Of a stretch of DNA of 64,000 bases, positions 35,390 to 47,689 are shown piece after piece. The DNA comes from Girardinichthys multiradiatus (taxonomy: Eukaryota; Chordata; Actinopteri; Cyprinodontiformes; Goodeidae): positions 10,511,002 to 10,575,001 of the forward strand of contig NC_061800.1 of the NCBI RefSeq assembly GCF_021462225.1. Direction: 5' to 3'. Each line of letters starts with the position of its first letter. Positions within the stretch are counted from its first letter, which is position 1. Under the pieces are notes generated by a model. It was not told the origin of the DNA. It saw only the letters and a program-made list of their open reading frames with translations, and ran no database searches. The position numbers were made by a program, and so were the translations under genes.

Positions 35390-36420
35390 CATCTCAAGCT
35401 GTTCACAAGTCAACTGATTGTCTGCTGAGGCATGGCTTCCAATTTTTCATGAAAAGGGACCCTAGGTCATTGGAAGTTCTGGGGTATGGAATTACGAGCA
35501 TCTAGACCGCGACTCAGTTGATCCTATTGGTGTTCTATGGGATTCAGGTCTGGAGAAAGTGCAGCAACTATTTCCTAATGGTGAGACCTCGATGAGATGG
35601 AGCATTGTCTCCATGGCGATGAAATTAGGTCTGCGTTGTTCATTTAGGGGCACAATGACGGGATTCATGGTGTTATTTAGGTAGTATGTGCTTGTCACTG
35701 TACCATTCACAAAGGTGTATATGCACCTGCCCAAGCTATAATACCACCACACCCAACAAATGCTCATCTGGTGACAACAGTGGTTGGAGAACATCGTGGG
35801 CGGCCATCATTTCTGATCAACGTGAATCAACTTTCATCAGAGAACACCACTGAGGTCCATTGGTCCCTCATGCAGTGTAAATGCTTCCCGGCCCATGTAA
35901 GACAATTAAGTCTGTGCCTGGTGGTGTGGTCAGGTATCCTTGCAGTTTATCTAGAACGCAGACCATAATGTTGTAAATGGTTTCGAATGATCTGATGTTT
36001 AACATTGGTGCCTCTCACCCCCTTTAAATGTGCCTCGAGTTGAGTGGGATTCATCATCTGGTTTTCCAGGGTACTGTTCACAATAAAGCGGTCATCAGTG
36101 TGGGATGTGGCCAAAGGATGTCCACTTCTATGCCTTTCTGTGACTCTTTTTGCATATCTGTTGCAACCTGCTGATGACACTCTTTGACTCTCTAAACTCA
36201 GAGGCAACTTCTGTCTGATAACATCCTGTTTGAAGCCTCACTTTGGTGAGGTCCTGTTGATCAGTTGTTAGGTGTCGTCTTGGTCTCTTGATATCAGAAT
36301 GTGAGCAACATAATGAGGACTTTTTAAATACCAGTTCTGATTGAACCAGGAAGTTTATTGGTTGATTCATGGATCAAACACCTGTTGTGAAGTTGGTGTG
36401 AAGCTTTTTGTCAGAGAACA
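35390..36420 (-). mobile_element. Tc1-like element (same family as 18985-20330), fossil
   Basis: The minus strand carries the N-terminal part (LTKVRLQTGCYQTEVASEFR, about 36240), the middle (QLEAHLKGVRGTNVKHQIIR, about 36010), GTVTSTYYLNNTMNPVIVPL near 35690, and the C-terminal MPQQT-like stretch at about 35430. Many indels and stops. Exact termini are not resolved. This copy retains the DNA-binding half that the 19-kb copy lacks. Confidence 0.75.
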
Positions 36421-36589
36421 GCAGGTTGTGCAAAAAGTACTGCAACATTGAACAGTTGGACATGTGCATTCAAAGGTTTAGAGAAGGTCACATTGAGTTT
36501 ACTTGTAAAGGTTACGGTGCATTATAGGTTCATCCTGACATGTCACTCAATAGCCAAATATGTGCTACATTTTGTGAGTAGTGTATATA

Positions 36590-37703
36590 CAGTATGTTGC
36601 CAAAAGTATTCGCTCACCCATCCAAATAATTATAATTAGGTGTTCCAATCCCTTCCATGGCCACATGTGTATAAAATCTAGCACCTAGGCATGCACACTG
36701 TTTCTACAAACATTTGTGAAAGCATTGGTCAATCTGAGAAGCTATGTGAATTCCAGTATGGTACTGTGATAGGATGCTACCTGTGCAACAAGTCCAGTCA
36801 TGAAATTTCCGGCCCCTAAATATTCCACAGTCAACTGTGGTATTAGAAGAAAGTAGAAGTGATTGCGAACGACAGCAACTCAGCCATGAAGTGGTAGACC
36901 ATGTAAACTAACAGAGAGACGAGCAGCAGATGCTGACGAGCACTGAGTGCAGAAGTCACAGACTTTCAATCGCTACAGACCTTCAAACTTTATGTGGCCT
37001 TCAGATTAGCTCAAGAACGGTGCATAGAGAGCTTCATGGGATGGATTTCCATGGCCTAGCAGCTGAATACAAGCCATACATCACCATGTGTAATGCAAAG
37101 CGTTGGATGCTGTGGTTTAAAGCACGCCACCACTGGACTGTAGAGCAGTGGAGGGGCGTTCTCTGGAGTGATGAATCACCTTCTCCATCTGGCAATCTGA
37201 TGGAAAAATCTGGGTTTGGCGGTTGCCACGATAACAGTCCTTCTCCGACTGTATTGTGCCAGGTGTCAAGTTTTGTGAAGAGAGGATTTTGCTGTGGGGT
37301 TGTTTGTTAGGATCTGGGCTTGGCCTCTTAGCTCCAGTGAAAGGAACAGTTTGGAGATGGCCCCTCCCTCTTTCAATATGACTGTGCAACACTGCACAAA
37401 GCAAGGTCCAAAAAGACATGGACGAGAGAGTTGAGAGGTGTGAAGGAGCTTGATTGCCCTGCACATTGTCCTGACCCCAACCTGATAGAGCACCTTTGGG
37501 ATGAATTATAGCAGAGACTGAGAGTCAGGCCTTCTTGTCCAATATCAGTTTATGACCTCACAAAGGTTTTTTCTGGAAAAATGGTCAAAATTTCCAATGA
37601 ACACACTCCTAAACCTTGTGGACAGCCTTCCCAGAATAGTTGAAGCCACTCAAGTTCATATGTGAGTCAAGGCAGGTGAGCGAACACGTTTGGCAATGTA
37701 GTG
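36590..37703 (+). mobile_element. Tc1-like element (TTGCCAAAAGTATTCGCTCA family), near full length
   Basis: Left terminus CAGTATGTTGCCAAAAGTAT preceded by TA; right terminus ending GAACACGTTTGGCAATGTAG, then TG. The transposase is in the plus sense but broken: QISSRTVHRELHGMDFHGLA, VLWSDESPSPSGN (first Asp), and CPAHCPDPNLIEHLWDEL with the Glu, near 37455-37500. The region between them is shortened by about 100 bases, so the second Asp motif is degraded. Relatives: 3489-4167 (+) and 52156-52512 (-). Confidence 0.83.
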
Positions 37704-37844
37704 AATATGTGTGAAATCATTCTTATGAAAAAAAAAACAATATGAATCTGCAAAACCTGTTTTCATTAGCTGTAAGCAGAAAATCCTTTTCTTTATGATT
37801 ATGACTGTTTACATTATACGTAGATTCTCACTTTTATATTTTCC

Positions 37845-38129
37845 TTAAAGTAGCCACCCTTGGCTGTGATGACTGAAATATTAACCTCTGGCTGTCTCTC
37901 AATGAACCTCTGGGAAGTTTTGTCAAGACTCTTTGGAAAACAATTTCAGGTGACCACCTTATGAAGAATCTAAAATATAAAAATATTTAGAGTTATTTCA
38001 CACTTTTTGTTCACTATATAATCCCATGTGTGTTTATTCATAGTTGTGTTGCCTTTGGTGGGAATCTACAAGTTAAATAGTCATGAAAATAAAGAGAACT
38101 GAGAAAGTGTATGTAAACGTTTTGATCGG

Positions 38130-38130
<1 letters not shown>
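37845..38130. mobile_element. Tc1-like terminal fragments (non-autonomous remnant)
   Basis: The phrase TAGCCACCCTTGGCTGTGAT, followed by TCTAAAATATAAAAATATTT and GAACTGAGAAAGTGTATGTA AACGTTTTGATCGGTC, follows the terminal regions of a fish Tc1-like family with the transposase deleted. The right end runs into the TA array. Confidence 0.5.
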
Positions 38131-38179
<49 letters not shown>

Positions 38180-38295
38180 CTGATATATATATATATATAT
38201 ATATATATGACTGATAGATATATATATGTGTCTGTATATATATATATATATATATGTGTCTGTATATATATATATATATATATATGTGCATATAT
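38131..38295. repeat. (TA)n microsatellite, about 165 bases
   Basis: Long alternating TA with regularly spaced interruptions TGACTGA and GTGTCTG. The YIYIYI open frames here are artefacts. Confidence 0.95.
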
Positions 38296-38904
38296 AATTG
38301 TGAATAATAAATATTTCTAAGCATGAGTAGCTCTCCGATTCTTTCATTGTATAAAAGTAGCATATGGCAGATAAAAGGCTGGAGATCTCTGATCTGTTTA
38401 ATGTGTTTTAATTAGTCAACTGAGTTACTAAAATAAATAAACTTCAATAATATTATAATTTTTTGAATACAACTGTATATATTTAAAATGGGGAAATTTA
38501 AGTTTGATATAAGACACAATTTCAATAAAGAAAGATGGTCTAGATATGGTTTAGGAAACATTTTGTTTTGTAGTCTGATGCCAATCCAAGTATCATCTGC
38601 ATGGCTTTGAAATGTGGTGTCACATTTCCTTATTATGTAGCTGAGAGGTAGGATGTAAAGGGAGAGTGATACAGGCCCGAGAAAAACCCTGAGTTACTCC
38701 ACAAGAGAGGAGAGTAGAAACGGCATGTTAAATTAGCTTTTCATGTAGAACTTTCGGTTATGTTATATTAATTTTTTACAAATAAGAAAACATTATTTGT
38801 CAAATTGACCTTTTACCACTGTTTTATATTGTTTAGTATTATGACTGCAAAATAAAGCAGATAACTTGGTTTAAATTATTAAAGTCAAATCTAAATGCTG
38901 TGAG
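38296..38904. other. Unassigned intron 1 sequence
   Basis: AT-rich. A short stretch at 38570-38740 could be eroded transposon DNA, but I cannot place it. Confidence 0.35.
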
Positions 38905-39793
38905 TGCTGAAGGTTGCAGATGACACCACTGTCATTGGACTGATCCAGAACGGTGATGAGTTTGCATACAGGCAGCAGGTGGATCGGCTGGTACACTGGT
39001 GCAGTCAGAACTACCTTGAACTCAACCCACTCAAGACTGTGGAAATGGTGGTGGACTTTCGGAGAACACCACCTCCATACACCCCCCTCACCATCCTTAA
39101 CAACACTGTGTCCAATGTGGACCACTTCAGGTTCTTAGGAACCACCATCTCTGAGGACCTGAGATGGTCTTCACACATAGACACTGTTTGAAAGAAGGCC
39201 CAGCAGAGACTGTACTTCCTGAGGCAACTCAAGAAGTTCAACCTTCCACAGGAGCTGTTGGTCATCTTCTAGACTGCCATCATTCAGTCTGTCCTGTCTT
39301 CATCCATCTCAGTGTGGTTTGGATCATCCACAAAACAGGACAGGTGCACACTGCAACAAATAATCAGGAATGCAGAGAGAATAATCAGGGCTGACCTTCC
39401 CTCCATCCAGGACTTATACAGGTCTAGGGTCAAGAAAAGAGCTGCTAAAATCTCTGCAGACCCCACACACCCTGCACATAAACTGTTTAGAGTTTTACCT
39501 TCAGGCCGCCGCTACAGAGCACTGTTTCACTAAAACCAGCCGCCACAGAGACACTTTCTTCCCCCAGGCTGTTTCTCTGAAGAACATTTAATAGAGTCCC
39601 AAACAACAGCATACTGAAGTTGCAAATGCACCTTTGTATATATGTATATTTAAGGACATAAAGATATATGCATAAATATATCGTATAACGCATTATTAAA
39701 AAAAAAACAGAAAAAAAAAAACAGAGAGCAAAGTGTACCGGAGTCAAATTCCTTGTTTGCATGTACGAACTTGGCAATAAAGCTGATTCTGAA
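38905..39793 (+). mobile_element. L2-like LINE, 5'-truncated copy
   Basis: Starts inside the RT at the catalytic box (LKVADDTTVIGLIQNGDEFA) and continues LELNPLKTVEMVVDFRRTPP and FRFLGTTISEDLRW. Then comes a stop at about 39190, then KKAQQRLYFLRQLKKFNLPQ, a second stop at about 39270, and LQQIIRNAERIIRADLPSIQ. The 3' UTR ends TTGGCAATAAAGCTGATTCT with a one-unit tail. Same group as 24275-26752 but older. Confidence 0.87.
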
Positions 39794-39809
39794 CATCCTT
39801 CCATCCATT

Positions 39810-40165
39810 CATACCTGCTTCTTCCATACAGGGTCGCGGGGTAGATGGTGCCCATCTCCAGCAGTCTACGGGCAAGAGGCGGGGTAAACCCTGGACAAGT
39901 AGCCAGTCCATCACAGGGCAACACACAGGACAAACAACCATGCACACACTCATACACACCTAGGGGCAATTTAGAAAGACCAATTTGCCTGACAGTCATG
40001 TTTTTGGACTGTGGGAGGAAGCCAGAGTACCCGGAGAGAACCCAAACCCAAACCCAAAAGACCGGGAGTCTGTCTGCAAACTCCGTGCAGAAAGACCCCT
40101 GGCCAGGAGTTGAACCCAGGACCTTCTTGCTGCAAGGCAACAGTGCTACCGACTGGTTTAAAAAA
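39810..40165 (-). repeat. SINE (tRNA-headed family), full-length, minus orientation
   Basis: The complement shows CTTGCAGCAAGAAGGTCCTG, the B-box GGTTCAACTCC, the body GTTTGGGTTCTCTCCGGGTA and the 3' part CACCATCTACCCCGCGACCC. Its tail (left side) lies immediately beside the end of the L2 copy. Confidence 0.85.
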
Positions 40166-41394
40166 GTCAATTCCGATACATGTCACAGTTTGTGGTTGTG
40201 AAGGACCAAAGCATCAACAGGACATCAGTGGGCGAATGATGGATGGATATATTTTAATTTAAAAATGATTAACTTATCGGAAACACGGGAACCAGACAGA
40301 CAGCAATGGAGAACCCAACAGCAAAGAGACAGAAAACAGGAACTTAAATACAACTGAGGTGGAAAGAACTACATGAAAAACTGGTGAGTGCAATTAACAG
40401 AAACACAAAAGGTGCGGGTTATGACTAATCATCAAATTATGAAAAAATCATCTGAACCTTCAGCCAGTATTGCATTTAAAAAACTTGCTGAGAATGTGTC
40501 AGAAAAATCTGCTGCAATACTTCCTACAGTTTATTGTGTAAGTACTGCTACATTAAATAAATAAATAACTAATTACACCATTCTGTAAAAGCTGCTCTGT
40601 GGACTTGCTCAAAATGTAAAAACAACACCACAGCAAAATATGTGAATGCATTCTGTAGGGATGGATTGTACTGTTTAAGACTTTGGTGCTGAATATATTG
40701 GCTCAGAGCAATATCTGTGTGCATGTTAAGATTAAAAGGTTGATTCATCATCTATTCATGAAACACTTTATAACCCTGCTCCCCCTTTTTTTTTTTTTAC
40801 ATAAAATAAAAAACACCATTCTGATATTTGTGTCAAATTGCTGGAATACACGAGTAATCCTGCTAAGATGAAAGCTAAACATGCCATTTCACTGCAACAT
40901 TTACCTGGCTCAGCTCCAAGGGACACCTCAGCCACAGCCTGTAATTGTTTTTCTCCCAGTTTCTCTTGACTGACAGGGAAATTCTCACCCACAGCCGCGC
41001 AGATGGGATGATTATAAAAATGTGGCTATGAACAGGTGTGCATTTAGAGCCAACTGAGGGAGAACAGTTGTTTATAGCAGCTTTGCTTGCCCACGTACAC
41101 TCACACACCACACTCACGATGTCTCTTGCAAAGCACAGGACAAGCAGCCCACCACAGATACTAACTTGCCATCTTGAGAAGGAATTTATTCATTTATCTG
41201 CAAATTAAAAACAAGCAAATGTCAAATATGACCAATTTCCAGCTTTCTTTGGATGATGGACTGCTGACAAGATGAGAAAATAACAACTCACCGGTTAGGA
41301 TTTAAAAAGGAATAAATTAGATATATGTCTAAATGGTTCTAGCACATAAATCATTCTCAGTTCTGGTTCTGGCAAACATAAGGCCTGTTGAAGA
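40166..41394. other. Unassigned intron 1 sequence
   Basis: No exon or recognisable repeat. Poly(T) at 40785-40798. Confidence 0.4.
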
Positions 41395-41480
41395 GAGATT
41401 CCGTGCCTTCTTTTTAAAGTTTGTGGTTGTAATGTGACAACATATGAAGACGTTTAAGGGGTGTAAATACTTTAGCACTG
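41395..41480 (-). mobile_element. Tc1-like terminal fragment
   Basis: TTTAAAGTTTGTGGTTGTAA, then GTGACAACATATGAAGACGT and AAGGGGTGTAAATACTTT, is the inverted form of the terminus seen at 13199-13415. Confidence 0.55.
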
Positions 41481-41837
41481 TATGGCTGTAAAGACAACAC
41501 CCCCTTGAAGATACCTCAGCACTTTGCAAGTCAACCGAGCCAGCTACGTGCTGCAACAATGTGTGCTTATATAAGCGAGGTATGACACACCATAATAGGG
41601 TGAGGCTCATGCCGGTCTCCACTTCGCACCTACTCCCCAACTACCTCCCTCAGCAGTTCAGCAGTAAAACGTCTGTGAGTCGATTTCAACCCCTTTGAGC
41701 TCATTCTTGCATAGCTGAGGAATATGTCTCGATCCTGCCTCCTGAAAGGGGTTAGAAACAGATCCCTTCTAGAAAGGTTGTTGCCATTTAAAATTCCCAC
41801 TTTTCTTGATTACTAACTTAATGTTAAAATGTGTTTC
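41481..41837. other. Unassigned intron 1 sequence
   Basis: Nothing recognised. Confidence 0.4.
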
Positions 41838-41968
41838 AGTGGTCTGCGATGGACTGGAGACCAGTCCAGGGTGTACTCTGCCTCTTGCCCGTAGACTGCT
41901 GGGGACAGGCACCAGCTTCTTTGCGACCAACAATGGAAGTAGCAGTAGAAAATGACCGACTGACTGTG
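41838..41968 (+). repeat. SINE 3' fragment
   Basis: GGTCTGCGATGGACTGGAGA to GCAGTAGAAAATGACCGACT is the 3' third of the tRNA-headed SINE, 5'-truncated as expected for incomplete reverse transcription. Confidence 0.75.
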
Positions 41969-42584
41969 TTTCAGTGGTTTGTAAAATCCAATGAAGAGTC
42001 TAGAATTCTAATTGCTGAAAGCCTAACGTGACACCATGGAAAGATACTCTGTTTACTTGTTGTTATAAGAAAAACACAGTCCTTTCATTTGAGACATAAA
42101 CAATCTCTTGCTGTCAGAACAGATTTGTAAATAGATAGGTTAATGAGTATTTACAAAGAATTTCAAACTCACTTTAGATATTTTTTGACTGTTAAATAAG
42201 TTTTTTAGTCAAACAGTTCTCCCCTTGGTTCTTGGCTGGAATAATGTCTAAGACGTTATTCCAGGAGCCTTGTGGTATGTTCAGATACAACGTTGAAAAC
42301 CTCAAACACGTTGCAAACGTTTCAGAAAGAAGTATGATTTCTTTTTATTTGTTGACCAAGATTTGAACTTTTTGCATGCTGGATCTTCTGAATGCAACCA
42401 GCTTTTAAGTAGATTATTGGAACCTCGTGATCTGACTTTGACGTTAGAAGTTCGTACCGTAGTTGACTTTAAAATAATCTTTACTGTACAACAGCTGACT
42501 ATCAACTGGTTGTGAATGGCAGTCGCAATTTCCCTGAAAAAATGCAGAGGAGCAAATTGTCAAGAATTTGAATACAGCACATCA
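41969..42584. other. Unassigned intron 1 sequence
   Basis: AT-rich; nothing recognised. Confidence 0.4.
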
Positions 42585-43452
42585 ATCAGGCATAACTATA
42601 TGACCACTGATGGGTAAAGTGAGTTATTTTCTTGCTGTGATCGCAGCTGTTATTGGGTGGTATATATTAAAGAGCAAGTGAACACTGTGTCCACAAAGGT
42701 TCATGTGTTAGAAACAGTAAGATGTGAAAAAATTGGATTTAAGCAACTTTGACATGGTCCAGATTGTGACGACTAAACAAGAGTGTCAGTGGGAAGTAAG
42801 TTTTATTTATATAGCATCTTTCTCAGGCTGAAGTCACACAGTGCTTAACAGTAAAAAAATACAGAGCATCTTCAAAACTGCAGATCTTGTGGGTTGCTCC
42901 TCCTCTGCAGTGGTTGGTGTGTATCAAAGGTGCATCAAGTCCCATTGATGTAAGTGGGTTGCAAAGACAAGCATGCATGGTCCGATCAAAAAGATGAGCC
43001 GCTGAGGTTAAAATTACTGAAGGAATTAATGCTCATTTTGATAGAAACATGCTATCAGACACAGTCAATTACAACTTGTTGCATGTGAGGAAGCATAGCT
43101 GCACATCAGTCAGGGGGGAACCGCTATTCCCTAATGGTTTTGGCTGCTTTCACCAAAATAATGCACTCTGGCACAAAGGAAAACTGTTTCACGCATGGTT
43201 TGAGGTGCTGACTTATAGCCTCAAAATTAACCAAATCTAAAACCAATCGAGCATCTGTGGGATGTGCTGGACAAACAAATCTGATCCATGGAGCCTCCAC
43301 CTCGCAATTTACAGGACTTAAAGGATCTGCTGCTAACATCTTGGAGCCAGAAATCACAGCCCAAATTAAGGGGTCCATGCCTTCGGGGCTGCATGGTAAC
43401 AAGAGGGGCGCAACACTGCATTAGGGAGGTGATCATAATGTTATGCCAACTT
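42585..43452 (+). mobile_element. Fossil Tc1-like element (GGCATAACATTATGACCAC family)
   Basis: Left terminus CAGGCATAACTATATGACCA; right terminus GGAGGTGATCATAATGTTAT GCC. In between are family landmarks in order: GGATTTAAGCAACTTTGACA (start of transposase), CTTCAAAACTGCAGATCTTG, CACCAAAATAATGCACTCTG (second Asp region, now eroded), and CCAATCGAGCATCTGTGGGA (Glu motif). A large middle part is missing. Confidence 0.78.
42796..42862 (-). repeat. SINE/tail fragment inserted in the Tc1 fossil
   Basis: About 67 bases (TTTTATTTATATAGCATCTT and GAAGTCACACAGTGCTTAAC) interrupt the transposase between GTGTCAGTGGGAA and CAGAGCATCTTCAAAACTG. They resemble the 3' end of a fish SINE (ATTTATATAGCGC type). 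Confidence 0.5.
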
Positions 43453-44756
<1,304 letters not shown>

Positions 44757-44960
44757 AGACAGCTGCACAGTGGGTGCAAATCCTGGCCCCGCGTCTTTCT
44801 GCATGGAGTTTGTATGGTCTCTCCAGGTACTCCGTCTTCCTCCCATAGTCCAAAAGCATGACTGTCTCACTAATTTTCCCTTAGGTATGAATGTGTTTGG
44901 GCATGGTTGTTTGTCCTGTGTGGCTCTGTGTTACATGTCTTATCTTCTCTCTGCCCTTCA
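44757..44960 (+). repeat. Degenerate SINE copy
   Basis: CTGCACAGTGGGTGCAAATC, then TCTTTCTGCATGGAGTTTGT and TAGGTATGAATGTGTTTGGG CATGG follow the tRNA-headed SINE, with deletions in the box A/B region and a lost 3' end. Confidence 0.65.
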
Positions 44961-45593
44961 TCCTGTCCAGCTACTAATGAATAAAGGCCTCTAGTGTCAC
45001 CATAAATCTGTTGTTTAGAAATTGCATCATATCATATCATAATTATTATATAATAAACTAAATTATAATTAATACAAATTTTTGTCTATTTGAAGTTAGT
45101 TCGGTTTTGCAATTTTTTGCTTTGGAACCAAATCCAGAAGAAACATTTTGTCCACATCGACATTAGTATAAGATGTGTGATTATTATTGTATCGCATGTC
45201 TTGTTTTCACTTAATTAGCTACACTCAGAAAGCACAGGTTAAACATATTCTGACTATTTTACTGTCACAATTTTTTTTAAATTAAGTGAATAAAAACTTT
45301 TTCTGTAACATAAATTATATAAATTTGAGTCTGCTCTTCTGTTACAAGTACCTTTGATTTCACTCACTTTTGGAGCGTTTTCTCACAATAAAAGAATAAT
45401 CTACATCTTCTAAATGACTAAATAGCATTTTTAGTTTGCAGTTCAGGATTTAGAAACCATGCTGCAAAATATATAAGCACTTTAAATATTGTGGGCCTAT
45501 ATTCTCCAGGTGAACATTAAAATATTTAGTACAGGTTCCCCTGCAGGCAAAGACTGTGAAACCACACAACAGTTACTGTACATAAACATGTCT
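44961..45593. other. Intergenic AT-rich sequence between tmem237 and abi2
   Basis: Nothing recognised; presumably contains the tmem237 cleavage site just left of 45594. Confidence 0.4.
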
Positions 45594-45599
45594 TTATTT
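45594..45599 (-). terminator. tmem237: tmem237 poly(A) signal AATAAA
   Basis: AATAAA on the minus strand, about 120 bases after the TAA stop at 45718-45720, giving a compact 3' UTR. A position-based call. Confidence 0.6.
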
Positions 45600-45717
45600 A
45601 CAAAATAACATTTAATAAACAGTTGATACATATTTACTTGTACAAAATAATGAAATAAATAACCAACTGATTTATAAATCAAATACACCTGCTGACAGAT
45701 ATTCAACACAACTGGTT

Positions 45718-45785
45718 TTAGGCAGGGATGTCCAGGTTTTCGTCTCCTCTCGGGAATCCCTCCAGCTCCATCGTCATCAAAATTT
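45718..45785 (-). CDS. tmem237: tmem237 last coding exon with stop
   Basis: Acceptor GAGCAG (45786 onward). The G of the previous exon plus AA completes Glu, followed by ILMTMELEGFPRGDENLDIP and A, then TAA at 45718-45720. This lines up with the acidic C-terminal tail of human TMEM237 (EELMFSSEVEEYP), so the tail is shorter by a few residues. Cytosolic by topology. Confidence 0.85.
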
Positions 45786-46110
45786 CTGCTCACACACACA
45801 CACACACATCCGTGTTTTACTATCTTTATGAGGACTTTTCGGTTACTTCCTTTGACTTCCATTCATTTTCCTTGATTTTTAGTGCCTAACCCTGACCCTA
45901 ACACTAACCCTAACCAGTTAATACCTAACCCTAACCCTAACAATAACTCAATTCATACCCTAGTCCTAAACCTAACCCCTGTCCCAAGAACGGAATTTGA
46001 AAAAGTGAGGACCAGGAAAATGTCCTCACTTTGTCAAGATGTCCTCACTTTGCGATAAAAATACGAAAAATGGTTCTCACGCAGCAACAAGTACAAGAAC
46101 ACACACACAC
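45786..46110. repeat. Repeat with CA run and degenerate telomere-like CCCTAA units
   Basis: A (CA)n run at 45793-45808, then GTGTTTTACTATCTTTATGA, then about 90 bases rich in CTAACCCTAACC (45885-45980), then TGAAAAAGTGAGGACCAGGA and a near duplicate TGTCCTCACTTTG (46021-46033 and 46039-46051). I recall this arrangement as a dispersed teleost repeat. It lies at the start of the last tmem237 intron (minus strand: before the last exon). Confidence 0.55.
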
Positions 46111-46161
46111 AAAATCTTTTTGAGTAGTGTGTTGCCTGTGAATATACTGTGTACTGTATAT

Positions 46162-46371
46162 CAGGGATGCCCATGTCCAGTCCTTGAAAGCTACTACCCT
46201 GCAACTTTAAGACACATCCCTGCTCCAGCACACCTGAATCAAATGAATGGCTTGATACCAGGAGTCTGCAGAGCTGAATGACTGATGCTGATGAGGGAAT
46301 TCAGACATTTGATTCAGGTGTGTTGAAGACGGGACGCATTTAAAAGTTCTGGGATAGTACCGGCTTCCCTG
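46162..46371. mobile_element. hAT-type MITE, 210 bp, TIR CAGGGATGCC
   Basis: Left terminus CAGGGATGCCCATGTCCAG; right terminus CCGGCTTCCCTG. The flanks CTGTATAT (46154-46161) and CAGTATAT (46372-46379) agree at 7 of 8 positions, as expected for the 8-bp hAT duplication. The interior is largely self-complementary (GACACATCCCTGCTCCAGCA, and CACACCTGAATCAAATGAAT against ACATTTGATTCAGGTGTGTT). Confidence 0.82.
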
Positions 46372-46379
46372 CAGTATAT

Positions 46380-47044
46380 AATCCTACCTTTAGTGCCATC
46401 TAGTGGTAGAATTAAAAATGCCACGATGATGAACAATATACAAACACTGCAATCACGATGTACTAAAAGATGAAATTCCCTTTGTAACCCTGCAGCACAC
46501 ACTGCAAAGGGATGTTTCATTTGATTTCTGTATAAGAGCATCTGTCTCTTTCAATGCCTCTTTAAAAGTAAACAGTCGCTCTTGAATAATACTTAACCTG
46601 CATGTTATTTGTTTGTTTTTTTAAACTTATTTTGCATGCAAACCTGTAATGTGATTTTTCAAAAGCATCAAGCCAACAATGATGCTTTTTTAAATAATTT
46701 CTATCCACATTTGTATTATCTGAGATCAGAAGGCTGCCGTCTGGTAAATGTTTGAAATCGTCATAATGCCCAAAGCTTCCCTACATATTAGGGTCAAACA
46801 AAATTAGGTAACTAAGACAGTTTAAAATGTGCAAATGGACACATTATTCAGATATTTAAAACTTTTAATATGGTTCCATCACTTTTTGAGAAACCCGATT
46901 ATGTGCCTAAATGTTTTATTTTTTATTTTGATTCTCATAGTAAGACCAGCTCAAGAAATAAACATTAGAGAAAAAAAATGCAGTTATTGAAAATGGTATT
47001 TCATAACAGATTTTATCCTGGTTATCCATACTATCCATACTAAC
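46380..47044. other. tmem237 intron, unassigned
   Basis: AT-rich; nothing recognised. Confidence 0.4.
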
Positions 47045-47166
47045 CTTCTGTGTAGTCGATGTCTGGGCGTGTGGACACAACTGCCCAAGCCACGCCCACC
47101 AACAGCGCCACCACCAGATTGACCACGATCCAAGGCCGCAAGATCTGCTGCTCTGAGCCTGGAGGC
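47045..47166 (-). CDS. tmem237: tmem237 exon with fourth membrane helix
   Basis: 122 bases. Acceptor TTGCAG, donor GTTAGT. A split Trp codon (TG|G) joins it to the preceding exon. The peptide [20 protein letters not shown], then [20 protein letters not shown], is nearly identical to human TMEM237 [20 protein letters not shown]. The hydrophobic stretch [20 protein letters not shown] is the last transmembrane segment. Confidence 0.95.
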
Positions 47167-47689
47167 CTGCAACAGTTAAAGGGTAAGCAAGTCTGTGGGG
47201 ATAGATACACTGGTGTGACCCCTGGCATCGGGGTGTGAGAACTTCATCACCTCGGTCTGTGATTCTTATAACCTAGAAGTACAGAGATAACCTGGGTCAT
47301 GTCTTACGACTCCTGAGACAACACTCTTCTACAGCCTTTTAACAAGACGCCTGTGGGTTTATGAACTGCCTGGGTCATGTTGAGGACCGTTACAAAAGAT
47401 GTGGCCTGAACTGCTGGAGGAGAGCATACATCGACTGTCCTACACCAAACTGCCAGTTATATCCAGGCATAAAACAATCAGTATGTCTAATACCGTCATC
47501 ATTTCAATACAATTACATGGCTTTTTGACATATAACGATTATTTTCATTCCAACCCTCTATTTGGGTGCTTAGCTTTTTTCAATTATTGTTTCTTAAAGG
47601 TTTTTGTCCAGACTGACATGATAACATTAAGCTGTTGCTGCAGATCTGTCAGCTAGAGATCCATGATGTGAATCTCCAACTCCACGAAA
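47167..47689. other. tmem237 intron, unassigned
   Basis: No recognisable element. An 85-codon plus-strand frame (47399-47656) has no similarity I know. Confidence 0.4.

Noticed and set aside
38081..38363. Tyr-Ile repeat proteins
   Set aside because: Translation of the (TA)n microsatellite.
39487..40170. 227-codon minus-strand frame
   Set aside because: Composite of SINE antisense and L2 3' UTR antisense; not a host protein.
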